In this document: one piece after another, positions 1 through 7,434 of the stretch
Layout of the letters: every line of letters begins with the position of its first letter
Position numbering within the stretch: position 1 is the stretch's first letter
Assembly: GCA_964537055.1 (NCBI GenBank)
Contig: CAZHYV010000001.1
Span: forward strand, 124,001-188,000
Direction: 5' to 3'
From: CAZHYV01 sp964537055
GTDB taxonomy: Bacteria > Myxococcota_A > Polyangia > Palsa-1104 > JAEUJZ01
DNA length: 64,000 nucleotides
The notes under the pieces: generated by a model
Told to the model about the DNA's origin: nothing
Database searches by the model: none
The model's input: only the letters and a program-made list of their open reading frames with translations
Translations under genes and position numbers: made by a program

Positions 1-1755
1 TTTTGCTAAGGTCTGGGCTATCTTTGAGAACCCATCTGCATAAAAGAGGTAAGCGACAAGAATTCCAAGCACAGAAACCAAGGAAGCAATGCCCATTAAA
101 ATCTTCTCTAAGCGCTCATGGCTAGCCAACGCAGATTCTGACAAAGGTGCATGGGAGGTTTGGAAACTATCTAGCCAGGTGCCCAAGATGTCTGGGAAAT
201 GAAGCTGTTTTGGTACCAGGACTTCAGGGACCCATAAGAACCCAGCAACGATAGAGCCGATGGCCAAAATCACTAAAGGAAATGTCATTGAAAAAGGAGA
301 CTCATGCAGGTGAGACTTCTGTTCTTCGCTCCCACGGAACTTCCCATGAAATACCAAGAAATAGAGTCGCCACATATAAAAGGCAGTACATAGAGCTGCC
401 AGCAGTAGGACTCCCCATAAAACTTTGGGATACGTATGAGCGACAAAATCGTGGATCCAAGCAGGTGCTGTCCTGGCTACACGAAAATGCGAACCAAAGG
501 CTCCTGATAAAATTGCATCTTTGCTAAAGAAACCGGCAAACGGAAAAATTCCAGCAATCGCAAGGCAGTAGACCAAAAAGGTCCCATGCGTGATGGGAAG
601 ATGTTTTCGAAGTCCTCCCATCTTTGAGATGTCTCCTTCACCATCCATTGCATGCATGACAGAACCTGCCCCTAAGAATAACCCCGCCTTAAAGAACGCG
701 TGCGTGAGAAGATGAAAAATCGCAGCTACATACGCGCCCGTTCCTACGCCGACGAACATAAACCCAAGCTGGCTTACGGTCGAATAGGCGAGAACTTTTT
801 TAAAGTCACGCTGTACCAAACCAATGGTGGCCGCAAACAATGCTGTCAGTGCTCCAATTCCAGCAATCAGCATTTTTGCTGCGGTTGGATTGACGTCGTA
901 GAAGATATGCGTCCGGGCAATGACATAGACGCCTGCGGTCACCATAGTCGCTGCATGGATGAGGGCAGATACCGGCGTTGGTCCTGCCATGGCGTCTGGA
1001 AGCCAGATATAAAGAGGGATTTGCGCACTTTTTCCAGTGCAGCCAATAAAGAGAAAAAGCCCAATAAAATAATAAGCAGGCCAGCCAAACCATAGAGGCT
1101 CGCTTAACCTCGAAACAAGATTGCTTGAAAAGTCGCTATATTTTAGCGTGCCCGCATAACCGAAGAGGAGACACATCCCTAAAAGAAAGAAGAAATCACC
1201 AATGCGATTGACAATGAAAGCTTTTCGGCCTGCAGTGGCATTTTTTTCTTCCTTGTACCAAAACCCAATCAGCAAATAGCTGCAAAGTCCTACCCCTTCC
1301 CATCCTACAAAGGTGATTGGGAGAGAATCTCCGAGAACAAGGATCAGCATAAACCCGGTAAAGAGGTTTAAGTAGGCAAAAAATTTAGCATATCCAGGGT
1401 CGTGTTCCATGTATCCGATAGAATAGATGTGGATGAGCAACCCAATCCAGCAGACAACCAGAAGTAGTACCGAGGACAAGTGGTCTAAAACCAACCCAGC
1501 GCTGATATGGCTTCCTTTGGTAAAGATGCCAGAGAGGGTAATCCAATCTGCCTGAAAGAACCGATCTACAAGAACAGCATGAGGACTATGGACTAAGGAG
1601 ATGACCGCTTGGGTAGATAGAAGCGCAATCGTAGCGATTGTACCACAGCCGATCAAGCTGACTGTGCCTCGCTTTAGCCTTTTTCCAAAGAGGAGGTTCA
1701 GTAAGGCACCAACAAAGGGAATGATGGGGATAAGAAACAGGGGAAATGATCTCAT
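1..1755 (-). CDS. nuoL: NADH-quinone oxidoreductase subunit L, 3' end outside window
   Basis: Antiporter-like proton-pumping membrane subunit of respiratory complex I. Translating the minus strand from the ATG at 1755 gives 585 uninterrupted codons running off the left edge, so the C-terminus is missing (the family is usually about 620-700 residues). The protein is strongly hydrophobic. It carries the family's core stretch with PDAMAGPTPVSALIHAATMV (about residue 230) and a conserved HLLTHAFFKA-type lysine/histidine helix further on. The start lies 4 bases after the nuoK stop, so it is the last visible gene of the nuoE-F-J-K-L operon. Identification is secure from sequence; nuoM and nuoN presumably follow outside the window (inference). 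Confidence 0.95.
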   Translation of the reverse strand, partial: MRSFPLFLIPIIPFVGALLNLLFGKRLKRGTVSLIGCGTIATIALLSTQAVISLVHSPHAVLVDRFFQADWITLSGIFTKGSHISAGLVLDHLSSVLLLVVCWIGLLIHIYSIGYMEHDPGYAKFFAYLNLFTGFMLILVLGDSLPITFVGWEGVGLCSYLLIGFWYKEEKNATAGRKAFIVNRIGDFFFLLGMCLLFGYAGTLKYSDFSSNLVSRLSEPLWFGWPAYYFIGLFLFIGCTGKSAQIPLYIWLPDAMAGPTPVSALIHAATMVTAGVYVIARTHIFYDVNPTAAKMLIAGIGALTALFAATIGLVQRDFKKVLAYSTVSQLGFMFVGVGTGAYVAAIFHLLTHAFFKAGLFLGAGSVMHAMDGEGDISKMGGLRKHLPITHGTFLVYCLAIAGIFPFAGFFSKDAILSGAFGSHFRVARTAPAWIHDFVAHTYPKVLWGVLLLAALCTAFYMWRLYFLVFHGKFRGSEEQKSHLHESPFSMTFPLVILAIGSIVAGFLWVPEVLVPKQLHFPDILGTWLDSFQTSHAPLSESALASHERLEKILMGIASLVSVLGILVAYLFYADGFSKIAQTLAK

Positions 1756-1759
1756 AGGC

Positions 1760-2095
1760 TTAGTATTTGAGCTGGGTTAGGTCATGCAGGTTGATACTTT
1801 GACGATTTCGAAATACGCCGACCACAATAGCAAGCCCTACAGCAGCCTCTGCTGCAGCGATGGCAATGCCCAAAAGCGCAAACGCTTGCCCACGCATGGC
1901 ATCGGTTCCCTGCCAAGAGGCATGGAGTTTGGAGAAGGCTACTAGCGTTAGGTTCGCTGCGTTGAGCATCAGTTCAATAGACATGAGGCAAATAAGAACA
2001 TTTTTGCGAAAGAGCACACCAATCATACCAATCGCAAAGAGGATGGCCGCAATGACAAGAAACCACACGGGAGGAATGGTAAAAAAATTATTCAT
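1760..2095 (-). CDS. nuoK: NADH-quinone oxidoreductase subunit K
   Basis: Small membrane subunit of complex I, MrpC-like, taking part in proton translocation. The product has 111 residues (family about 100) and three predicted membrane helices. The two functionally important membrane glutamates are visible, in MSIELMLNAANL and in AAAEAAVGLAIV. The first eleven residues form a short N-terminal extension before the first helix. The start overlaps the end of nuoJ by 8 bases and the stop lies 4 bases before nuoL, indicating translational coupling in one operon. Confidence 0.95.
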   Translation of the reverse strand: MNNFFTIPPVWFLVIAAILFAIGMIGVLFRKNVLICLMSIELMLNAANLTLVAFSKLHASWQGTDAMRGQAFALLGIAIAAAEAAVGLAIVVGVFRNRQSINLHDLTQLKY

Positions 2096-2807
2096 GATTG
2101 ATTGTCCCTTCTTGACGGAGAGAATGAGGGCCTTGCGAATCGCTTGATAGATGTGGGCTATGAAATCCTATCATTTCATCGTCGGCTGTATGGGCAGGTT
2201 GCTTCAAATCTTTTTCGCCGGCTGGAAGTTCGTACAAGCTGGTTGCTTGAGCTGCATAACTCCGTGCTAAGGTTACAGCCGCTAATACCGCGATGAGCAG
2301 CAAAATGGAGATCGCTTCAAACGGGAAGAGGAAATCTCCAAATAAAAATTCTCCCATTTTGCGGACCGTACCGAATTCTCTTATTTGATTTAGGCTCAAA
2401 GGAGTCTCTGTTGAGGGAAGAGACAACGTGCCGAGGGAATAAAGAAAGATGCCAAACCTGATGGCTAAGTAGGAGATAGCAGCACCTACGAATACTTTGC
2501 CAAAAATTCCTTTCGAAGAACGGGGCTCGGATTCTTCTCGGTTTAGCACCATGACTACAAAAATAAAAAGAACCATAATGCCGCCGGCATACACCAAAAT
2601 TTGGATAGCTGCCAAAAAGTGGGCATTCAGCATCGCATAAATTCCTGCCATCCCAAAAAAGGTTGCAACCAATGCCATGGCCGCACTGACCAAATTTCTT
2701 CTCGTGACGGTAACAATTCCACCGCCAAGGACCAAAAGAGACAGAAGCACAAATGCTATCAGCATAGTAAGAGAGGGAGTTTGCCCGGCAGAAGAGAGAT
2801 TATTCAT
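2088..2807 (-). CDS. nuoJ: NADH-quinone oxidoreductase subunit J
   Basis: Membrane subunit of complex I next to NuoK and NuoA. The 239-residue product is longer than the E. coli protein (184). It has about five hydrophobic helices, including the conserved AIQILVYAGGIMVLFIFVVM segment (about residues 68-87) typical of NuoJ. A non-conserved hydrophilic tail of about 50 residues follows the last helix. It overlaps nuoF by 8 bases at its start and nuoK by 8 bases at its end. The direct nuoF-nuoJ junction is unusual because nuoG, nuoH and nuoI normally lie between them. Confidence 0.93.
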   Translation of the reverse strand: MNNLSSAGQTPSLTMLIAFVLLSLLVLGGGIVTVTRRNLVSAAMALVATFFGMAGIYAMLNAHFLAAIQILVYAGGIMVLFIFVVMVLNREESEPRSSKGIFGKVFVGAAISYLAIRFGIFLYSLGTLSLPSTETPLSLNQIREFGTVRKMGEFLFGDFLFPFEAISILLLIAVLAAVTLARSYAAQATSLYELPAGEKDLKQPAHTADDEMIGFHSPHLSSDSQGPHSLRQEGTINHE

Positions 2808-4173
2808 GGCTGACCTTTCTTTGTGGAATCACTCCGCTGTTGCTACTTGACGAGCGTAGTTTTGCTTCGAACTCGCCGCGAAACTTTGTTAAAAAGCCTA
2901 GCATTGGCCAGGCTGTTGCTTCGCCAAGAGCACAGATGGTGTTCCCATTAATTCCCTGAGCAATAGAAGCACATAGATCGATATCCCCGGGTTCGCCATA
3001 GCCCTTGGCGATACGCCCGCAAACTCGTGCGAGCCATCCAGAACCTTCTCGGCACGGGGTACATTGGCCGCAGGACTCATGAGCATAAAACTTCATAATC
3101 CGAGCGCAAGCTGCGACAAGATCAGTGTCTTCATCCATCACAACCACCCCTCCTGACCCAGCCATACTTCGTAAGGGTTTCCCTGGTGCTAGTTCAACCG
3201 GAACACCGGGCCTGTATTCGACCGCCTTAATCCTAAGATCATTCATTAAGGCGTCAAATTCTATTGGTACATCAAGCTCGCTCTCATCCAGCGGCGGCAT
3301 GGAAGAACCTCCCGGAATAACGGCCTTCACCGCTTTCCCTTTTGGAATCCCACCGCCCACTTGATAAATCAAATCGCGAAAGGTAATCCCCATAGGAAGT
3401 TCGTAGACTCCGGGGCGATTCACATGTCCACTCAGGCAGAGGATTCTGGTGCCTCCAGAGCGTCCCATTCCAATTTCTGCAAAGGCTTGGCTGCCATCTC
3501 TGAGAATAATAGGAATATTCATTAGAGTCTCAACGTTATTTACAATCGTCGGCTGACCAAATAACCCTTTGACCGCGGGGAAAGGAGGTTTTAACCGAGG
3601 CCAGCCTCGTTTGCCTTCAAGGGAGTTAAGAAGGGCGGTCTCTTCACCGCAAATGTAAGCTCCTGCTCCTCGATGCAGCGTAAGATCGAGTTTGAACGAA
3701 CCAGTAGCAGTTGTGAATGTTTTTCCCAGAAATTCTTTTTCATACGCTTGACGGATGGCATGGTTTACACGCTTAGCTTCTCGCATCATTTCGCCTCGGA
3801 TATAGATGTACGCATGCTTACATCCAAGTGCATACGAAGAAATGATCATTCCCTCAATCAAAAGATGAGGATCCCAGTAAAGTAGCTCACGATCTTTACA
3901 AGTTCCTGGTTCGGATTCATCTGCATTACAGACTAAATACACGGTCTGAGCATTTTTCGGTAGGAACCCCCATTTCATTCCCGTTGGAAATCCAGCACCT
4001 CCACGGCCCCGTAGGTTGCTTTTTTTCACTTCTTCCACAATGGCAGCCGGTTCCATTTGAAATGCTTTGTCGAGCCGAGAATAAATACCTCTCTTTAGTG
4101 CCACATCAATATCGGCGTGGCGCTCGTCACCAAAGAAGGAGGTGAGTAGTTTCTGATTACGATCGATGGGCAT
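2800..4173 (-). CDS. nuoF: NADH-quinone oxidoreductase subunit F (NADH/FMN site)
   Basis: Peripheral-arm subunit that oxidises NADH through FMN and carries the N3 [4Fe-4S] cluster. Visible signatures are the FMN/NADH glycine-rich loop GRGGAGFPTGMKWGF, the flavin-site GAGAYICGEETAL, and the cluster motif ESCGQCTPCREG with the fourth cysteine further on in NTICALGEA. I chose the ATG at 4173 (457 residues, MPIDRNQKLL...). The frame is open to 4275, but the extra N-terminal residues lie inside nuoE and do not resemble the family. The gene overlaps nuoE by 17 bases and nuoJ by 8, so these genes are co-translated. Confidence 0.95.
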   Translation of the reverse strand: MPIDRNQKLLTSFFGDERHADIDVALKRGIYSRLDKAFQMEPAAIVEEVKKSNLRGRGGAGFPTGMKWGFLPKNAQTVYLVCNADESEPGTCKDRELLYWDPHLLIEGMIISSYALGCKHAYIYIRGEMMREAKRVNHAIRQAYEKEFLGKTFTTATGSFKLDLTLHRGAGAYICGEETALLNSLEGKRGWPRLKPPFPAVKGLFGQPTIVNNVETLMNIPIILRDGSQAFAEIGMGRSGGTRILCLSGHVNRPGVYELPMGITFRDLIYQVGGGIPKGKAVKAVIPGGSSMPPLDESELDVPIEFDALMNDLRIKAVEYRPGVPVELAPGKPLRSMAGSGGVVVMDEDTDLVAACARIMKFYAHESCGQCTPCREGSGWLARVCGRIAKGYGEPGDIDLCASIAQGINGNTICALGEATAWPMLGFLTKFRGEFEAKLRSSSSNSGVIPQRKVSHE

Positions 4174-4732
4174 TTGATTTCTCCACGGTCGATGTCTTTG
4201 GGGTAGATACCGTCGCTGCTTTGGTAGATAAACTAGAAGAATGGAGAGTCTCAGGCGATTTTCGGCACTCGGCAAGAGCCACTTCCACTTTGTCAGGGGT
4301 GAGGTTTAAAAAATAACGTTCTCCGCAGACCATTGCGGGGGCATCAGCACAGGCAGCCAAACACTCTTCTTCGATCAGCGTAAACTCTCCATCGGCAGAG
4401 GTTTCTCCTGCTTGAATTCCTAGGTGGGACTCTAAGCGACTGAGGGTGTCTTGTGCCCCACGCAGCATACACGAAATATTTGTACACATCATAAGAACCC
4501 GTTTGCCTACAGGTTTTCGATGATACATTGTGTAGAAGGTGACGACCCCAAACACATGCGCAACGGGTAATTCTAAAATCTGAGCGACCAGATGAATGGC
4601 TTCATCGGAAAGATGGCCAAATTCTTTCTGAGCCAAATGAAGAAGGGGCATGCAAGCAGCCTGAGAAGTAGGGTATTGCTTGCGGATTTCTATAATTTGA
4701 TTTTGAGCATCAGAAGAAAAGGAAAGCGCCAT
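4157..4732 (-). CDS. nuoE: NADH-quinone oxidoreductase subunit E (24 kDa, 2Fe-2S)
   Basis: Thioredoxin-fold subunit of complex I holding the N1a [2Fe-2S] cluster, partner of NuoF. The four cluster cysteines are visible as CTNISC and, about 40 residues later, CLAAC. The product has 191 residues against about 165 in E. coli; the excess is a Ser/Thr-rich C-terminal tail overlapping nuoF. This is the first gene of the visible nuo operon. On the minus strand a weak promoter-like TTGTTA (plus 4832-4837) and TATAAA (plus 4811-4816), 15 bases apart, lies about 80 bases upstream of the start. Confidence 0.94.
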   Translation of the reverse strand: MALSFSSDAQNQIIEIRKQYPTSQAACMPLLHLAQKEFGHLSDEAIHLVAQILELPVAHVFGVVTFYTMYHRKPVGKRVLMMCTNISCMLRGAQDTLSRLESHLGIQAGETSADGEFTLIEEECLAACADAPAMVCGERYFLNLTPDKVEVALAECRKSPETLHSSSLSTKAATVSTPKTSTVEKSNAHRS

Positions 4733-5190
4733 AGCACCTCATATCATTTACCAAGTCCTGCCAAACCTGGGCACGAAATCTACTACAGGAAAATTCCAAT
4801 GGAAAGGATTTTTATAGTGAGTTTTTCGAATTAACAAAGATCGAAGGATAAGAAGTACCTTAGAAAAAAGATATCTTCGTCGGTGGGTTTCGTTTTTCTA
4901 AATTTTCTCCTGAGGCCCCTATCTTATATTCTTTCCTGCCCTCTCCGTATTCAGCCTAGATAAAAAGAAAGCAAAGCAAAGCCAAACCACAAAATTCTCC
5001 TTGCAAAAGGACCTTGGTTTATGTTAAACAAGATGGCGGGGCAGCTTTAAATTATCCTTTCAAAGTACCTCTGGATGGGGATTTATAGATGAGATAACCA
5101 TGCAATAATTATACGGTTATTGACGATTTGTAAAAAATCGTACCTGAAACAGTGCAAATCTGTAGAAATCATGATAAGGACTGCAAACGT
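4733..5190. other. Divergent intergenic region between nuoE and the 5191 gene
   Basis: This 458-base AT-rich gap separates divergent genes and should hold both promoters. I see no convincing gene in it; the open frames are tiny and lack ribosome-binding sites. Near the right side lies an inverted repeat, CGATTT-N5-AAATCG (5124-5140), overlapping a TTGACG box (5120-5125). It could be an operator or a short hairpin in the leader of the 5191 gene, but no matching -10 box is obvious. The weak nuoE promoter candidate is noted under nuoE. Confidence 0.4.
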
Positions 5191-6069
5191 ATGATGATGG
5201 TAGACGAGTTTTCGATCTTCGATGATGAAGTAGAAGAGACTGGACAAGAGCAAGAGGTAGAAGCGTACTGTGCGAAATGTAAAGCAGACACTCTTCATGT
5301 CGTGGTAAGCCGTTATGATGATGAGATCCGAAAGGCTCGGTGTTCTTCATGCGATGATATCCACGGATTTCGCCCACCCCGGGGAGAGGAAGATTCGTCA
5401 GAACCCAATACCAGAAAAAAGCCCCAGAAAGCGAAACTCTCGTGGGAGCAGGTAGTAGGGAAGAACAAAAAAGAGGTAAGACCTTATAACGTAAACGAAA
5501 TTTTCAACGATATGGATGTGATTAGTCATCCGATCTTTGGGAAGGGTTTTGTTTCTGAACAGATTGGATACGATAAGATTGAAGTTACGTTTGAAATAGA
5601 TAAGAGAATTTTGGTTCATAACCGACAAAGGCGTCCTCTGCCACTTCCTGAATATACAAAGCCTGAAGAAACGAATCGTACTAAAGAAAGTAGGAGTGCT
5701 GAACTTGCAGGAAACGAAGATCAAGATTTTGACGACCTTATCGACCTGGGAGAAGACCTGCTTTTAGGAAGCTCAACAAAACTTTCCCCCAAAGCCTGGG
5801 CCGCCCTCCATGAAGAGGACGAGGAGGAAGCTCCAGAGTTTGCTCAGCATGCAGATGATGATTACGATGATATAGACGATTCAGATGAAGATGATGACAA
5901 GCCTAACGCGTCTGCAAAAAAGAAGAAAATGAAAGCATCTAAAGAAACGAACAAAAAGGCCTCTGCAAAGCAAAAACCGAATCGACTCCCTCCGGAAGGA
6001 AAAGCAAAGGTATCATCCTCAAAGAAGGCCTTAGAAAGAACCCCAAAGAAGAAAAAAGCTGCGCGTTGA
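5191..6069 (+). CDS. Unrecognised zinc-knuckle protein with charged tail
   Basis: The 292-residue product has no function I can name. From the N-terminus it shows: an acidic lead; a Cys4 zinc-knuckle (CAKC at residues 27-30 and CSSC at 51-54); a basic linker; a segment (about 105-145) with HPIFGKGFV...KIEVTFE...ILVHNR, which resembles the small Tudor/CarD-like beta-barrels that bind RNA polymerase or nucleic acid; then acidic and finally Lys-rich low-complexity tails. I chose the ATG at 5191 because AAGGA (5176-5180) lies 10 bases upstream; the frame is open from 5152. It diverges from nuoE and converges on radC. A nucleic-acid-associated role is an inference only. Confidence 0.8.
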   Translation: MMMVDEFSIFDDEVEETGQEQEVEAYCAKCKADTLHVVVSRYDDEIRKARCSSCDDIHGFRPPRGEEDSSEPNTRKKPQKAKLSWEQVVGKNKKEVRPYNVNEIFNDMDVISHPIFGKGFVSEQIGYDKIEVTFEIDKRILVHNRQRRPLPLPEYTKPEETNRTKESRSAELAGNEDQDFDDLIDLGEDLLLGSSTKLSPKAWAALHEEDEEEAPEFAQHADDDYDDIDDSDEDDDKPNASAKKKKMKASKETNKKASAKQKPNRLPPEGKAKVSSSKKALERTPKKKKAAR

Positions 6070-6108
6070 TTTTGCTCTAGCTGCACACTCGTTTTGTTTA
6101 TCTTCTGC

Positions 6109-6804
6109 CTACAGTTTTTGATCCTCCGAAAATGAATAATATCCATTGCTTGCAACCACGATATGATCAAGGAGAGGGATCCCTAAAAGTTTTCCAGCCT
6201 CATTTAAATTTGTTGTCAGCGTAGCGTCTTCTGGGCTTGGGCTAGGATCCCCGCTTGGATGGTTGTGTGCCACAAGTACGGCGGCCATTCCTTCCCTCAC
6301 CAGAGGGCGGAAGATGTCTGCGCTCGCCACATGAACCCGATCGATCTGTCCAATGGCAGCAATCGTGCGAAAGCGAATCCGGTATCGTGCATCAAGACCA
6401 AAAACATAAAAGGACTCTTGTTCGGCATGAGCAAATTCCGTTTGTAAAAGATGAGCGATCTCTTGCGGAGAGCGAATTTGGTATCCTTGGAGCGGTTCAG
6501 GTAACTGCGCTCTCCGTCCTAGTTCCATTGCAGCTTTTAATTGGCAAGCACGGGCTTTTCCTATTTTTGGCAGTCTGCACAACTCAGCAAAGCCAATCTT
6601 TCGCAGGCCGCTCATCCCTCCTGCCTGATCGAGCAAAATGCGTGCTACAGGAATGGTTGCTCCAGAGCCTAAGACAAGAGCAACCAGCTCCTCATCAGTA
6701 AGCTCTCGCTCGCCCAAAAAAGAAAGCCGTTCTCTCGGGCGTTCTTCCAAAGGCCGGTTTTTGAAGGAAGGGGAAAAGGTCTCGGTCAATTTTTGAGGAA
6801 GCAT
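6109..6804 (-). CDS. radC: RadC family JAB/MPN-domain protein
   Basis: Member of the RadC (UPF0758) family, whose biochemical role is unsettled; the old DNA-repair assignment in E. coli was withdrawn. The 231-residue protein has the usual layout: an N-terminal helix-hairpin-helix region (RKIGFAELCRLPKIGKARAC) followed by a metalloprotease-like MPN domain. The JAMM motif is intact as AHNHPSGDPSPSPED (about residues 175-195), so metal-binding residues are present. It converges on the 5191 gene with a 39-base gap and has no close operon partner. No clear ribosome-binding site precedes the ATG at 6804. Confidence 0.92.
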   Translation of the reverse strand: MLPQKLTETFSPSFKNRPLEERPRERLSFLGERELTDEELVALVLGSGATIPVARILLDQAGGMSGLRKIGFAELCRLPKIGKARACQLKAAMELGRRAQLPEPLQGYQIRSPQEIAHLLQTEFAHAEQESFYVFGLDARYRIRFRTIAAIGQIDRVHVASADIFRPLVREGMAAVLVAHNHPSGDPSPSPEDATLTTNLNEAGKLLGIPLLDHIVVASNGYYSFSEDQKL

Positions 6805-6834
6805 AGGGAGTCATACTAAAAGACGCTTCAATTC

Positions 6835-6863
6835 TTGACGCCGCCATTCGTTACTGCGATAAC
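6835..6863 (+). promoter_or_regulatory. Sigma-70-type promoter candidate for the 6956 gene
   Basis: TTGACG (6835-6840, five of six consensus bases) is followed after 17 bases by GATAAC (6858-6863, four of six). Transcription would start near 6870 and leave a leader of about 85 bases before the ATG at 6956. It lies just upstream of radC on the opposite strand, within the divergent gap. Confidence 0.5.
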
Positions 6864-6955
6864 AAGATGTATCATTTTTGCACAAGCGTGTTCTCCAGTT
6901 GTAACGAGATTTTGTGCAGCTTAGGGAGAACAGATGAGATAGATATGGAGAAGTT

Positions 6956-7432
6956 ATGACAACCAACGAAATTTGCCAGCGCCTGGGAGAAGAACGATTT
7001 AAAGCGATGGTGTTGGAATTACCACCGACGACTATTAAAAAGATCCTATCGGAAGTAGGACTAAAAGCGTCAAAGCCTCTTTCTAAACTAGGAGCCAAGC
7101 AACGGGCACAAGATTGGGCGGATCGGCTTTGGCACTCGCTGAGTGCTCCCAAAACAGGTGCAGTGGTTTTGTATGCATGGTTTGGAAATTGTCGTAATGC
7201 TCTGCTGTCTCAATTTTTAGATTCCCTAGAGGTAAAACATCAGTTCGGTCTCACCGACGAAGATTTTTTAAATCAACTTGAGGAATCAAAACTTCATGCA
7301 GCTGCTCAAAAGCTTCTAGAAAGCGGAATCTATGAAAAACGGGATGTCGCTACGTATTTATTATTCCTCGATGCAAGCAATCAAAGCTCACGGTTTGCTT
7401 CACTTGGATTAGAAAAGCATTTGAATTCTTAG
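6956..7432 (+). CDS. Hypothetical protein, 158 residues
   Basis: I do not recognise this protein. It is soluble, mostly helical in appearance, with no signal peptide, membrane segment or metal motif. The N-terminal half is Lys/Leu-rich (LSEVGLKASKPLSKLGAKQR), and the rest contains short amphipathic stretches. It is preceded by GGAGAAG at about 6945-6951, close to the ATG, and by a good sigma-70-like promoter at 6835-6863. It stands alone: it diverges from radC and converges on the glycosyltransferase gene with only two bases between the stops. Reality is supported by promoter, ribosome-binding site and uninterrupted frame. Confidence 0.75.
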   Translation: MTTNEICQRLGEERFKAMVLELPPTTIKKILSEVGLKASKPLSKLGAKQRAQDWADRLWHSLSAPKTGAVVLYAWFGNCRNALLSQFLDSLEVKHQFGLTDEDFLNQLEESKLHAAAQKLLESGIYEKRDVATYLLFLDASNQSSRFASLGLEKHLNS

Positions 7433-7434
7433 TC

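Noticed and set aside
700..1095. Open frame on the plus strand
   Set aside because: It lies antisense to nuoL, whose frame is continuous over the whole stretch and clearly homologous; the antisense product has no family features.
5152..5190. Earlier ATG for the zinc-knuckle gene
   Set aside because: No ribosome-binding site precedes it, while AAGGA is placed correctly for the ATG at 5191.
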